Positions 23,041 to 36,732 are shown, numbered from the stretch's first letter. The stretch: 64,000 nucleotides of DNA from Zhengitettix transpicula (GCA_037074705.1 CM073591.1:182677432-182741431); one strand, 5' to 3'. Notes: generated from the letters alone by a model not told the origin. Made by a program: numbers and translations.

Positions 23041-23589
23041 CCGACATCCACTCGATTCCTAGATCTTTCAAGGCTTTTACAAGTCTTACAGATATTTCAT
23101 ACCAGTCAGTTAATAGACCATAGACGCATTTTTTTTACATAAATCAAAACCACTTATTTTGAAATCCAGTTTTTCTAATAGAACCTATTGCAAGTAGATA
23201 ATGAAGGTGCGATTAACAGCCAAATTGGGAGATAAAACAAACACCGCTCAAAGTTTCTGCAAACCTTGTTGCTTCCATAATACGTTAAAATTGTGAGAGT
23301 TAACTGCATCCAGGCGACGAAACGTTCATTGCCTGTTTCTTAATTTTAAATCAATACAGCCGTTTTTTTATATATGGTACTTCAGAACCTACAGCAAATT
23401 GTAGTACAGTGCATTTGTGACAGCACAAGTTTGTTAAATTGTGTATAAATTAACTTAATTCGTAAGGCAAGTCGAGAGATCGAGACGATCACGTGTGATA
23501 AGTGAAGCATCTCTGATCTTTGCATGCGAAGCGGGATTTTAAAAACTCCGATTTTTTAGCAAATTAAATATCATTAGTGAATAAGAAAG
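23041..23589. other. AT-rich, nothing recognised
   Basis: A gacgaaacgttc block at 23317-23328 resembles the end motif of Penelope-like tails but nothing else around it supports a copy. Confidence 0.45.
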
Positions 23590-23770
23590 ACTTTTTGAGT
23601 TTTGCCAACTGACAAGTGCAGTTGTGTCGCTCTATGCTCATTTCGTACCTGACGAAAGGTGCAAGGATCCCAGAAACGTTTGTGAGGTACTTATATTATC
23701 ACTTTTGTATCTGAATTGGCTAACTTTCTTATTCATTATTTTCAATCAGACGTAAATTTTTCATTTTTAA
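23590..23770 (+). repeat. Penelope-like 3' tail, copy 3
   Basis: It shares gagttttgccaactgacaag, gttgtgtcgctctatgc, tacctgacgaaaggtgcaag, cccagaaacg, ctgaattggcta and ttttcaatcagacg with the tail of element 1. It lies upstream of the reverse transcriptase relic at 24590 in the same direction. This is how Penelope-like elements with terminal partial repeats are often laid out. Confidence 0.75.
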
Positions 23771-23819
23771 ATATCATGAGCATCACGTACTTTTGACAGT
23801 GATTTGGAAAAGTAGATTT

Positions 23820-24560
23820 ACTTGGTTGAGGTAATACTGAGTGTGGGCCATGATTGAACATAAGCGACGAAAAGATCATATTGTAAAATATTACCGCTAT
23901 CTTGGATAGAAAAACACAATCGTGCTTGAAGGATCAGTGAAAAGGTTTTAAAATAATAATTATAAGACTCGAAACCGTCTTATTTTTTGCAGAGATCATG
24001 TAACATCGAGACTAGTATTTGAAATGGAAGATAGTGAATACTAGCAGTCGATTAAATAACTAAAGGAAACTTATCAATATGGTCCGTATATACGGAGCTA
24101 CGGGGTCGCAGTTACCTCTTTACAATGGAATAGTCGGCCAGCTGCCTCCTACATTGGTCAAGTCACAGAGAAGGCAATGCGGCTTACACACAGCAAACCC
24201 CTCTCCCGCCATCGGAAGGGCGTGGGACAAGTACCAAATGCCCGACCTACCTGATGCAGGTTTTTCTAGGGTTTTCCCTGCATCACTTTTAAGCGAATTG
24301 ACGCGTAGGATCCTTAAACCATAGTCCGGGGGCCCTAGTTAACCCTTGGCTACCTTCCTCTACCCTTCCGCATCCCCCCTTTCAAATCCTTCCCATGCTA
24401 TTTAAGGGGAGTGGCCACCACGTCGATTATCCTCGTGAAACCTATTGCTCTAAAAAAAAGTAGGGTTATCAATTTTTTGTTAAAAAGACCGTGGTTACTA
24501 TCTTAAAAGTAATTTGTTTAATTGGCGAATGATTTAAATAAATATGTTGGGAATAATATT
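23820..24560 (+). repeat. Dispersed repeat U, copy 2 (interrupted)
   Basis: 23820-24090 and 24462-24560 align with positions 1-350 of this window. The split point is where retroposon R (24097-24458) is inserted. Confidence 0.6.
24097..24458 (+). mobile_element. Retroposon R, 5'-truncated
   Basis: It begins in the acggggtcgcag part of the element and ends in ctctaaaaaaaa. The left part of the CTATTCC..GGAATAG hairpin is damaged (tttacaatggaatag). No clear target duplication was found. The intact counterpart of the target is near position 250. Confidence 0.8.
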
Positions 24561-24589
24561 ATTAATTAATTGTTCGTTTTATTAATTTC

Positions 24590-25450
24590 TCATACTAATT
24601 TTATGTACTAATTTCTGAGGCCGTGTATTTTTTGGGAGTAATGATTATTTTTATTTTTAATAAGTTTCTGGAGGAACGAAAGTAAACCTTATTATTATAA
24701 ATAAATATGTGGGTGATGTGTTTGCAATAATTAATATAAGAATTGATAATTAATATAAGAATAATGATGAAGAACCTGAACAAAATACACCCTAAAATAG
24801 AATTTACGTCGAATTGGAAGTGGAAGTTAAAATAAATTTATTGGATATTACTATAGTACGGATTACAGGTAGTATAAAAACTTTATGGTACAAGAAGGAA
24901 TGTGCAACGTTCAGGATTTTGAATCATGTTTCTAATCATTCCTTCAAATATATTATAACTCAATGAATAGATCAATTAGGTTTACCAGTTTTTATATATA
25001 ATGTAAAGTGTATGGTCTTTGTTGTTTTCAAATAAAATTGGTATCGTACGCATTTGTAGAAAAGGACATAAATTAAATGTTATAAGGATTATATAAATTT
25101 GAATATAGATAATAAATTACTAAATAATGCTTTTATAGAAAATGAGTTTGTAAAAATAATGTTAAGCGTAACGTAGGATTGTATAAATATTATAAGTCTG
25201 TGTGAAAATGTAATGAAGAGGAAGATTCGTTGGGAAGTGTTATGAGAAAAATTAGTGTTAAATTGTATTATAGAGGTATTATATAACAAAGGTCTTACTA
25301 AAGTACTAAAAAGAATAATTGTAGATAGGGAAATAAATGTGATTAGACTAGTTCAAAAACCAGTAAATAAAATTTTAATGTATATTGATAAGATAAGAGA
25401 TAAAATAATGTGAGCTCATTGTAAAAATATTAATTTACATATAAAATAGA
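24590..25450 (+). pseudogene. Penelope-like retroelement 2, RT relic
   Basis: In shifting plus-strand frames it reads KYVGDVFAI at 24703-24729 (the YVDD position), HPKIEFTS, LLDITI at 24838-24855, then YKKE, ILNHVSNHSFK. This is the order of Penelope-like RT blocks leading to the NHP-K motif. It is very AT-rich and riddled with stops. The N-terminal RT part is not visible, since repeat U occupies that place. The GIY-YIG part is not recognisable. Confidence 0.65.
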
Positions 25451-27718
25451 AAATCACTTAATTGACTAGGATTAGTTCAAATATTATATAAGGAGAAGCA
25501 TTTTTTTAAATTCGGTATAATAGGAGGAATTTATGTGTATTAATTATACAAATTGGTAACGTATTAAATAAATAAAAATTAATTTGGGATATTAGAGACG
25601 GTATATGTAAGAATTTAGAGAAAGAATTAATTTTAATTGAAAATAAATAATAATGTTACGTTACGTTCCACCTAGTAGCCACTAATTCGTACTAATAACG
25701 ATTTTGAAAATGATATATAATAATTAGACAGAAATCTGTCTTGTAAATCAATGAAACGTATTCTGAAAATTGTAAAATAGAGTATGCTGAAAATAAATTG
25801 TTAATTTTAATGAAGTAGAAATATTAAAGGGAAATTAGAGGCGAGAGGGTCATGGTATAAAAGTAGTCGATTTGAAGACTTAATGGATAGTAGTTGGCCA
25901 GAATGAAAACAGTTCCGGTAACTAATCGAAAAACGCTTTTTGTGATAGAAATGAATATTTTATATTTTTAAAATGTCTGTCTCAAAACTTTTCAGGTGAC
26001 TATGAATAATACTTCTGGTTTTAATTGTTGACATTGTATGGAATAAATAACTTGCAGAAATAGATTCAGGACGTTTTAATGCTATAATATACTATAAAAC
26101 TGAGTGTATGTTCGTGAAGATATTATGTGAAATAAAATAATATTATGCCTCACTAATTAACCATATTGAAACTTGAAGGTAATTATTCTAATCCAATCTA
26201 ATCGAAAAGATTGTTGCTATTGATAGTTTAAAATTAAGAATTAAATATTAATATAGCCAACAACAGGCCAAGAATAGGATACTAAAAATATTTTTCAATT
26301 CTTATCTTGGTCTCTTTTAGTTTATTTATTATTTAATTGTTAGTTTTAAAAAATACAGACAAGTATTATACTCTTCCAATCATTAGTGACATTATCATTA
26401 AATGTTTTATTATTATTATACTCGAATAAAAACAGAGATTTTTTTGGACTAAGAATTTCGGAATTGTTTCCTTCCAACTGTTAATTTCAGATAAATTAAG
26501 TTTAGTTTTTTGAAAAAACAATGTTTGGCAACAATTTGAGGAGCCTAATAATGTTTGTTTCTGAAGATATGTATTTTTAATTTAAGTATAAGCTAATTAA
26601 ATCCACTAAGTTTCGATGGGAGTACAAACTGGTTACATATGGAGAGCGAAAATTCAAAAAAGGTAATTAATTATTACTCACAGAAATATGATGGAACTTT
26701 TCATCATCAATTAATTCTTAAATTAGTCGTTAGGATTAAAGAACTATATTGATGTAGAAATGTTTACGAATGGAGTTAATTCCTAATCTTTGTTATTAGC
26801 CACACGATTTTCGAAGGTACTTATTAAGTCTTATGACAAGAAAATCAAATTAATCACGTATTGAAATCGGGTGCAATTGATATATGGACCGATTGGTTGC
26901 AAAATTTTAATAGCGATTGAATGTTTAAACGAGGGACTTCAAAAGAACTTCTACTTGTATATTATTGTATATAGATTAAAGAATTCGATTGATGTTGACG
27001 TGACAGTTTTCACACCGTCAGAAATGATTATTTAATATGATTGAGTTTTAAGTAAGTTCTTATTAGACATCTTTTGAAAAAATAAAAGTTTCATGACACT
27101 TTTTCTTCAGAAACAATTTATATTATCAAAAATAAAAAATGCGATAGTTTTAACTGATACATATATGTATAATAAAAATTTAAAATAATTTGTACACAAT
27201 ACTAATGATTGTCATAATAGAAGATTCCTGCATTAAATTTAGACAACTGTTCAGGTCAGAAATATACAGCGGCTTATGTGTAAACACTTTCCTTAAACTC
27301 ACTTTACAACTGAATAGATTGAAATCCAGCACATATTGGGATGGGAACGTCTATGAAGTTTCCAATGGGCAGAGTCTTGATTTATTAATTTAGTCTAAAT
27401 TACATTACGTGTAATTTGTTATTATTACAAATAAGACATATTACGAACCTTATTTACCCTTAAAATCATCGAAACATAAATATAACTAAATTAGAGAAAC
27501 GGCTTCCGCTGAAAGATTGTACATTTCCTAGCAAGTACTGATGAAAATATTCGTATCAGTCAAGCATATAAAAATTTATAAGGTATTATTTATTATTAAA
27601 TGAATTTACTGAAATTGTTACCATTCTGCACCTCTCCTAGGAATAAAAATTAGTAATATTATATAATAATATAATTTATGATATACATAAAATTTGGTCG
27701 AACATATAAAAATTACGT
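25451..27718. other. Very AT-rich, nothing recognised
   Basis: 25451-25990 may be the decayed rest of the Penelope-like relic. A 67-codon frame at 27190 has no support. Confidence 0.45.
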
Positions 27719-27738
27719 ACTTCGGGTTTTTCCCGAAG
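27719..27738. repeat. Short perfect hairpin
   Basis: cttcggg and cccgaag are separated by ttttt, a 7-bp stem with a small loop in otherwise AT-only sequence. In a nuclear genome this has no assigned role. Confidence 0.4.
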
Positions 27739-28094
27739 GTAACAGAATTATTATTATTAGCAATGTACTGCGCTAATAAAAATAATATAATTATATTTTA
27801 AGTTTAAATTTATTGGAAATTTTAATTTTTAAAATTATTGGTTTCCGATGTTTCACGTTTGAGTAAACAAAAAAGGAAATATAAGTTAAAAAATTATGAT
27901 GAATTTGATTATTTGGTAATTACCTAACAATAATTGGGGGAAAAAAAATTAAAATTATAATTTCTAAAGGACAACAGTAGTTGTCTGAGAGGACATAATT
28001 CTTTGCATTATCAAGAAGAATCTTCAGGGTCAATTTAATAATCAATTTAATTGATCAAATAACCATAACCAGGCGAAAGAAGTGGTGATATAAA
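27739..28094. other. Very AT-rich, nothing recognised
   Basis: No supported feature. Confidence 0.5.
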
Positions 28095-28240
28095 TACAAG
28101 GCGAAATGCTTTTGAATTTGTGTTTCTTTGGCACCTGAAGATAGGACTAAGGTTTCCAGAAACGTTGTGTGGTCTTTATATAATCACTTATTCAGTCTAT
28201 ATTTGACTATTTTATCTCATTATTAACTTTCAAAACAGAC
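28095..28240 (+). repeat. Degenerate Penelope-like 3' tail
   Basis: ggcacctgaagataggacta, ccagaaacgttgtgtgg, tttatataatcacttattc and a decayed ttgactat follow the order of the tails at 12495 and 23590. Confidence 0.55.
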
Positions 28241-30229
28241 TTTAATTAAAGTTGCAAATTATCTCTATTTAAAATGATGAAAATAATTTCTGCAGATAGA
28301 CTTGTTTACCCACCAATGACCAATCAAATCATTTTTCATGTCATATACAATATCTGTTACGAAGTAATGAAACCAATTGATAATTGTATATTATTCTTTC
28401 ATAAAGTATTGTGGCTGGAAGAATATAAAGCTAGTAAAAAGAGGAGGGCGCCACATTTTATCCTTAGGATTATAATTAATATTTCTAAGGAATTGATGAG
28501 AATAGCAAGTTGATTATTCATTAGTGGAGGATAGGAATCTTCAGCTAAAAAGGTTGATTTCTATGCAGTTCCAGATTATCGTACAGAAGTACATACATTT
28601 TTACAATCCTCCAGAAAGTTGTAACAAATTACATACGTTCCACTTCCTTCTAGACGGTTATACAGTGTTATTTTTGTTCAAGGCGCAGAAATTTGGGCTC
28701 AAATGCCATTGGGACTAATCAATATCATTTTGTTAATTTTATTGTTTGATTTCCATCACCATTTCTACGTTCCATGAACCTGGACTTACACGACATCGAG
28801 AGTGTCACTAATCATCTCATCCCAAACAAATATGTACTCTGACGTTTTCCATGTTTTTACGGAAAACCACTTTGGTGCCAGTGTAAACTTGCAACCACAG
28901 TTTGTTTCTTAGATGGACTCAGATAAAAATTAAATAAATTAAATATTCGCAGACATTTCGAAGATTTGATCTTTACGATCACAACGTAATTTATAAAAAA
29001 AAATATTACCTCTTTATAATAACAAATACATTATTACTTATTAACATCGTACTTGAAAACACCGAAAATAAAGATGGTAAACTTTACTTTTTATAATTGC
29101 ACGTGATTACTTGTTGTGTGCGTCAGCACTACTGTTGCTTTAGTAAAACAAGGATCTACCTGGTTGTATGAAATACGTGAATCGAGACTTTTACGGGGTT
29201 TATATCAATTTATTTATGTTCAAATAATGAACTATGTGTAATTTTAGATAATTCTATTGTTTTTATTATTCAATATGTAGCATAATTCATTATTATTGTA
29301 ATATTGACAATATTTGACGCTTAGTGAAAATTATGAAAATGTCCTCCTATACATATATTGGAACGTATGCAATTTATCCAAAAATTAATATTTTAAGAAA
29401 TTAAATTTATTTTGAACAAAATAAACAGCGAAATCATATAGGAATAGAATAAGGAAAATTGTAATTGTCAAAATTTATAAAATAATTAAAGTGGAAGACA
29501 AACAATTTACTATTATAAATTGTAATATCTTTCTGTGTGGAGTACGTTGCCACTGGACACTGGAAATAGTGATAAATACACGTATCTAAGAGTGGGGAAA
29601 ATATATTAATTTATTAATAAGTCATTACAGGGCTTTAACACTTGCGACACAAGAATCCTTTATGAGTCTAATAAACAATATTCTAAAAGCTGAGCAGTAA
29701 GATTAAAAAAAATATTCTCCACTTCATAATAAACTGTTTCGTAGAGTAATAAAATGAAACGGTTAAATTAAATTTGATTATGAGTTTATTTTTAAGTTAT
29801 AAATTTTATTTTTACAGTGCTGGTAGGTGACTTTTGTGATATATATTTTGGCGTTAATTTTACCTATAAAGCTATTATTTTCATCGAGCGATGTTCAACC
29901 ATGGTGACTGAAGTTTCTCCAGACAATCTAGGAATTATCATGTCAGAAATCCGAAAAATGTTTGTTGAATGGTTAGGGGAAAATATTATTCGATTAAAGG
30001 GATTTTTAGGGAAGAAATTCATAGTATACCTCATGCCCGAATCTTACATCGATAGAAGGTGGTTTGTGTGTCGTTAATAGGATAAACAAGTTTGTAAACA
30101 ACGAAGGGTGTCGTTTTTGTAATTTTGGCTACTGATAGATGTGAAACAAATTCGTTCTTTAATTGCTGAGAAGAATTGCTATAGATCCGGTACTGCGTGG
30201 TGTATGGTGTGAGCGTCCAGAGAATGAGA
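28241..30229. other. No recognised feature
   Basis: Three plus-strand frames of 79, 64 and 86 codons (28274, 28524, 29817) show no domain, and their composition follows the AT bias. I do not call genes here. Confidence 0.4.
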
Positions 30230-30550
30230 GCTTGTTTGACTATTCCCAAAATGGAGCTTGACATCGGCGGGAGCGTGAAAGAGCCTGGAACCCACGCTTC
30301 AAGTGGCCAAAGAGCCATACTGTTTATCTGGGGACAAGTCGGGCAGTAGCTGTCGGCAAGGGTCCAAAGCAAAGAACCGCGCCGTGTTTCTACAAATGTA
30401 CAGACAATCCCCTCCCTTAGCGCCGGCGCGACCGCCAGACAGAAATATGTACTCCATCCACTTAGGAATGTGTTGTCAGGGCTTCGTTACAGGTACGCTC
30501 GCCGCCCCTGTCTCTGGAGCACCACGGCCCTCGTAAGGCTACAGCATTCT
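30230..30550. promoter_or_regulatory. GC-rich island 5
   Basis: CpG-rich, with gccggcgcg at its core, a tcaagtgg NK-2-type site, and a gtttatctgg GATA-type site. Overlapping frames of 77 (plus) and 113 (minus) codons reflect base composition. No repeat match in the window. Confidence 0.3.
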
Positions 30551-31145
30551 GCAAACAACACGTAATTGTGCACCAACAAATGTACATTTTACATATTTAC
30601 GTATTGCCAATATAAATATTATTGTCATTCAGTGAGCAATATTATAATTACAGATGGATTCATAAAAGGAAGTATTAAATGTGGGGCAGCACTACGCAAA
30701 AAGTTTCTTGAGAAAGATAAGCATACAAGATATATCTGAAACTGTAGGAATTTCACTTGATTTATTGCTTCCTTTTGTATTTCAATGAGGACATGGGAAA
30801 ATGCATAACCCTAATTATATATATATAATCCTATTTTGTCATTACATGTCTATATATATACTGCAATACGCTTATCAAAATTTTAGAAAATATAAAGTAT
30901 ATATTATCAAATGTATGACTGAGAAAATTTATTACATAAATAGGAATATAGACATTCTTCGGGTTCGAGTCGAGCATGGATTTTGTTTTCGTCCTGGTTT
31001 AAAAAATTGGGTAAAGACTGAGAGAGAATCGACACAGTGACCACGTGTCACTCCTAATTCCAGAATGTGCCATGTAAAATGACAGCATGGCATTCGTCCC
31101 GGCACTCCAAGGCCCTCAATGGCCTGTCGAGCTAACAAATAATAA
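30551..31145. other. AT-rich, nothing recognised
   Basis: No supported feature. Confidence 0.5.
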
Positions 31146-31751
31146 TCTATATAATAAAAAAGGATGTATATTTGTATGTATGTATGTATGTATTTACGTT
31201 GTTCTTTATACAAATTTTATCGCGTGGACAGAATGCAACAAAAATTGGTAAACGTATTCTGCCAAAATCGAGAACCGGTACTGTGGGGGTGAGAAACGCC
31301 TAGCATACATGTGGAAAGAATTATAATTAAAAACCGTGATCATTAAATATTAAATTACTGCGCGCCAAGAGACAATGACGTCACGCGAGAGAGAGACGTT
31401 ACTACGCAACGAACAAAGGAAATATTTCCTTTATTAGGAATGAAATAAAGCAGAAATATTTTCTTTAAATGAAAAGTATAATTTTATACAGCAATACTAC
31501 ATCGAATGGTAATAAAGAAGAATACGAATTACTTTACCATCCTTGCGGAAAATGTAAGTTAATTTTCGCGCTATATTAGTTGTGAGTCTAGGTAACAATT
31601 TCATCAATGTAATATTTCGTAATGTATGAAGACTGAGTGACAATTGACAATTATATCCTGAAATACTCAAGGAATATATTTAAGTATTCAATTAAATACT
31701 TTTTCGAGTTTATATAAATAAGTACACGAGCAACGCCGGGCACCCAGCTAG
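31146..31751 (+). mobile_element. Non-autonomous Helitron, family A, end to end
   Basis: The element starts TCTATATAATAAAAAAGG directly after an A and ends gccgggcacccagCTAG directly before a T, the Helitron insertion pattern. A (GTAT)n run follows the 5' end. Family comparison indicates a 3' hairpin CCCGG..CCGGG about 11 nt before CTAG; here its left side has decayed to acgag. It holds no Rep/helicase frame, so it moved in trans. Two relatives lie at 56857-57795 and 60961-61709. Confidence 0.9.
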
Positions 31752-33555
31752 TAATATATAAATAGAGTCCATAACATTTTTATTCGTAAATGAGGAACTT
31801 AGACCATCCAGACATGAATACATAAGTTAATGCTACAATAATATTAATTATATACCACTAAAAGTAAGCTTAGTTACTACGAATAACACAGGGATTCATT
31901 TTATAAAAAAACCTTTTCCGAGAAGTAACAATTTGGACCAAATGATAGTTGCACATTTATTAGGCAATTGTAAGCCAGAAATGTTACTGAAGGCTCTCTT
32001 TGTTAATAGACTCAGCCCAGACGTACGATATCGTATATAGAAACAGGAAACATTCTAATTACTTATGTACCAATAAAAAAAATACTGAAAATTAAATCCA
32101 TTATCAAACATTCAGTCAATTCTTCAGGAAATTTGCTCAAATTAGTTACAAGTCTAAAACGTTCTAAAAAGCAGGAGAGTTTTAAAAGCTTTTGTAAATA
32201 TATTATAAACTGTATATACTTTTAATATCTCTGACGAGCTTTGAACAGTTATTTTCCTAAGCAATGAAAAATATTATGTTGAAGATGAAGCCGATGTCAC
32301 TTCACTGTTATCGACGTTAGCCTTTTTTTAAATAATGATATTCATATTTTTGTTACGTTTCCCAAACTCTTTAAGTTTCTCACATTAAATAAAGGAATAT
32401 TACGGGTCAAGGCTTTTAAAAAGATGTTTACAATTTTCCTTACATTGTCTCTTTTTAGGAGTTTGAATACTTCGGAGTTTCCCGTGTATTTTCCCTAACT
32501 ATTATGCGGTAAAACATTTTGAAGTTAAAATAAGCCGTTTCAATATATTTTGCGTTTATGATGGTTCATTTTTCGGTAAGTATGAAGTAGAGAATACTAA
32601 AATCTGGGAAATGCCGTGAAATTATCGACGCGGAAAGAGGTCTAACGGATTCCATGAAATAAAAACGGATAATCGCATACGTACATAAACTATTATAGAG
32701 ACATCTGTGAACGTTATGAATCCTAAAGAAAGAGTTTTCAAACAAAGTATTTTAATAATTTTTTAGATCAGTGCTGTATTAAAAGCATATATAAATTTTA
32801 TAACGGTCGTGCAAAAAGATTAATAGAAGATATACAAGATAAAGACGTGAGACCAGTTTACATGCTTGACGAGAGAACAACAAAACGGACCTGGAAACAA
32901 TTAGTCTTTTTGTAACGAAATTCGAAAAATGGTCTGCAGGACTGTGATTTGTAAGCAATACTTTCAAATGAAAGGTTCAGATACAGAAAGAGTTCCTGTA
33001 CCGTCTCGTCTTGGAAGTCAAACTGAATATTTTCCCTGGAATTCACTCCTAGTGTTATCGATGTATTGATCATGAAGTCTAAGCGGGGACTTTAATTAAA
33101 GAGGAGGGATAATAGGAGGTAAAGTTTTTAATAATACCGACAATGGATATATATCAATGAATTTTTTTTAAAAAAAACTACCTTTTAATCTCTTCACTCG
33201 TGTTGTATGATAATAATTGAATGTTTTCTACAATATAGAATACGGTAATTTGTGGCATAGAACAGATGAAATGGTTTCGATCTGGACTTCAAAAGTAAGT
33301 AATCTAACAGACTCGTACCACTTTGAGCTACAAGACCCTTTGTTATATAAATGGTAGTGAATTTATCCCAACAGTATTACGATGTTTAAGGCATAATCAT
33401 TGGGTGTTGCCCGTCGTTAAAAATATTTCTATTATTAGTAGTTCAGCCAGTCATCTCCAAATCTGCAAGCAGAGAAGTAAATTGTTGTTTCCTAGCGGTC
33501 AAAGTTTTATTTATTTTAAAATGAATTTAAAGTACAGGACATGTTTTTGTTAAAA
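31752..33555. other. AT-rich, nothing recognised
   Basis: Short frames only. Confidence 0.5.
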
Positions 33556-33559
33556 AAAA

Positions 33560-33790
33560 CGCTATAGGCTACTTGAGAGTCATCCACATTACGGCCTGTC
33601 TGGGAAAATATAACCTGGAGAAAACTAGGGCCCAACAATTATAGCTTAAGGATATTACTCACTATACGCTTAAATGTGATACAGGGAAACTAATAGAGAA
33701 CGTTAGAAGACACTGGTGACTGTTCTAATGGGCTGAGTGGATAACGCTTTCATAATGCACAAAGTCTGTGACATCTCTTATAACTAATCA
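33560..33790 (-). mobile_element. Degenerate retroposon R
   Basis: Starts ataggctacttgagagtcat and keeps tagggcccaac, agcttaaggat, gtgatacagggaaa and tgttctaatggg in R order on the minus strand. This is an old copy. Confidence 0.55.
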
Positions 33791-33884
33791 ACTTGTCTCA
33801 CCTTAAAGTACAACCAGAGTATAAAGAAGAAATTTCTGTAGTTAGCGTCCTGCTTTCAAAGTATCTCATAGAAGAAGAAGTAAA

Positions 33885-34165
33885 CAGGTGATGTATAGGG
33901 TAATCCACGTAGTGGCCACTACCCTCTTATAGTATAGACATGTAACTGAAAAAGCTCTCGGGCTGTAGTTTCAATGATCCTACCCGACAATTCGTCTAAA
34001 AGTGGTGAAGGGAAAATCTTAGTAAAACCTGCATCAGGTAGGTCCGGCATTTGGTAATTGTCCCACGCTTTTCCGATGAGAGGGGTTTGCTGAGGGAACG
34101 GAGCATTACCTTCTCCGTGTATCGACCAGTTTAGAAGGCAGCTGGCCGACTATTCCAATATGATA
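33885..34165 (-). mobile_element. Degenerate retroposon R, second copy
   Basis: Clear R blocks: gggtaatccacgtagtgg, gatcctacccgacaattcg, acctgcatcaggtaggtc, gaccagtttagaaggcagct, gactattccaa. The 5' third is missing. Confidence 0.75.
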
Positions 34166-36732
34166 AACAACCATCAAAATACGAGTTTTACACAAAAATA
34201 TTGGAGTGTAAAGAGACGTTACTGAGCCAGCGAAGAAGATTCTATATAAACCTTGTGAGGAAAAATTATTCAAATTGTTCGTTCTGAGATTGGGAAGTAC
34301 TTGTTATCTTAGATTATATATTGCAACTTAGTTTATAAAATTTGTAATATGTTTTATTAAATTATGTACACTGTAATGCACTTGAATGTTGGTTTACTGC
34401 ATATATATTGTAATGAATACCAATATATGTAATGAAAGGATTTTATAAACTATTTAATATTTGTATTGTGAGCGTGATATTGTGGCCAGGGTATTGTAGG
34501 CAACAGTCAGCATTGCATACGAATGTGAAGTGTTTCCGGAGTATTATTCTCCTCGGTGTCCAATTTATAATGCTTTGAAAAAATGCACAGTCTGCGATAT
34601 GAGCTGGCCGGATAAGGTTCGTTACAGTGTACCTATGAGCGATGACCGAGGTCGGTTATAGTCAGATGGGTGCTGACCAACATGAGTTAGCAATATTGAT
34701 TGAGATAAATGAATAAGTTTTGACTGGAAAAGTTATACTGGACTGATTTCCATGATATTATCACTATTCGCCGAAGTATTTGTAATTCAACTGAAGATTG
34801 TCTGTGATGTGGTATGCTGACTTAAGTTTTGTAGAAACTGGAATAATATGGCCTGTTTAATTAAATAATTTGTGATCTAAACTCAAAAGTTAAAATAATT
34901 GATGACGTGAAAGATTTAGCTTGATACGAGAACTGCTCTGATGTCTCGTACGTAACCAAATTTATTGTAACTTTGTATAAAATTCCGTATCGTCAGATTT
35001 TTTATATCAGTTTCATGGTGTAATGTTCAAGTAAATTCATTTCAATTTTTTTTAATATTATTTTTAATATTATTTCATTTCGGGTTTTCTATTACTGCTT
35101 AAGACTCGATTTATTCTATTTGTATATTACAATATATATACGTGTGTTTTGTAGATTTGCTAAATAGTTTGTTCAAATTATGTTTATGTTCTTGTATCTT
35201 GAAACGCCTAGATTGTTAATGTTAAAGTAATGAGCACTAAATTGAAAATATGGAAAATAAGGAAGATCCAAATAACTATGGTGACACAGACGCCTTAGCG
35301 AGAATGAATTGTTTGCAAAAGTACGAAGGGAGTATGACGTAATTCTGGACTTGTAAAGGTTAAAATTATCATACAGGGGAAAGATACCTACGTGAAAGAG
35401 ATAGAAATCGTAAATATAAGCATTATATCGTAGTCATATATTTAACCATAGATTCACTTTATTCCAATCTTTTATTAGACCTGATAATTCCATACTAATC
35501 TCTTAACGACTTCTGACCCCACCGCATACCGACTAGGTATAACACGTGACTCAACAGACATCTGAAGTTGGGCATATTATCCAATACAACGAAGTGGTTA
35601 AACACCACTCCCGCTCGTTTGGGACATTTTATAATTAACCCCCTTTCTCACCCCATGTGAGCAGTGACGAAGATAGAGAACATTCCTAATAAGATATACA
35701 ATAGCTTTATTCGCGCCACAATCTGACAATCTCCAGATTGGGATGTATTCTTTCCTCACAGTTTGAATGAACCTTGATTACTGCCATGGCGTCTTCCGAG
35801 TCTTTCAGCAGTCAGCTTCACTTGTTCCATCAGCAAACGAACCTTCTAATCGGAAGGAGCCCATTTCAATGGTAGGGTAGTGTCATAGGAAATGAAACGT
35901 GATTGGTTCATACAATGATATCAGTTTATTTTGCTCGTGTCGTTTCCATCTACAGAATACATGGAAGTTAGAAAAACTAAAAAACACTTGTCCCAACAGA
36001 ATAATTTAAAGTAGATAACATTTATTACTCTATAGCAAACAAAATTAATTCACATTTTTAAATCATATTTTAGAACACAAACTAGACATGCAGATAAAAT
36101 GAAATGCCATTAAATTGTGCTCGGATTAAATCTACTAAGTCAATATCCGTAAAGAAGATAGTTAAATGCTCTTGGTTTCATTATTAAATTATATTCAACG
36201 TTATAAAAAGAAAATTAAGTAACAAAGTTAATAGACCAAATTAAGATTGCTGAAGAGAAATGTTTAAAGACAGAAAAGCCCTGGATGACAGAACTCACCG
36301 TAAAAGGACTGGATATTAGATGACACCAAAAATACAGAATAAGCTAAAGAAAAAATAATAACTTGGAAAATTGTTGCTCAGAATGTGCGGTAATATGATG
36401 AAAACGACTAAATTAAACATGGTAATCTAGTTTTAAAATTTATTTATAATGGTGTAGTGATATTATACTGTGTGTTAATCAGATCTTTAATTGTGTGAGT
36501 AATAACAACAAGGAAGGGAAAACGATATAGGTCTACAGTAGAAAACCAACTAAGAACGCAGTAGTGGAAACAGATTGTTTTCAGCGATAGGGAAGATATT
36601 ACCAATTGAGAATAATCTAAAGAGCAGAATAAAAGGAAGTAGAAAATACTTCGGCTTACTTTTCTTCTCACAATGAATTAAAATAGACACGCAGGAGACT
36701 GTGACATTTTTAGCAGGTGTAGGTAGAATATT

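Noticed and set aside
24780..27700. Possible mitochondrial insertion because of extreme AT content
   Set aside because: Part reads as Penelope-like RT in shifting frames and no mitochondrial gene or tRNA was recognised.
27719..27738. Hairpin like a bacterial rho-independent terminator
   Set aside because: The window is clearly nuclear eukaryotic and there is no U-tract geometry or upstream gene.
28274..28718. Two consecutive plus-strand frames as a gene
   Set aside because: No motif, no start context, and an intervening stop; composition follows local AT bias.
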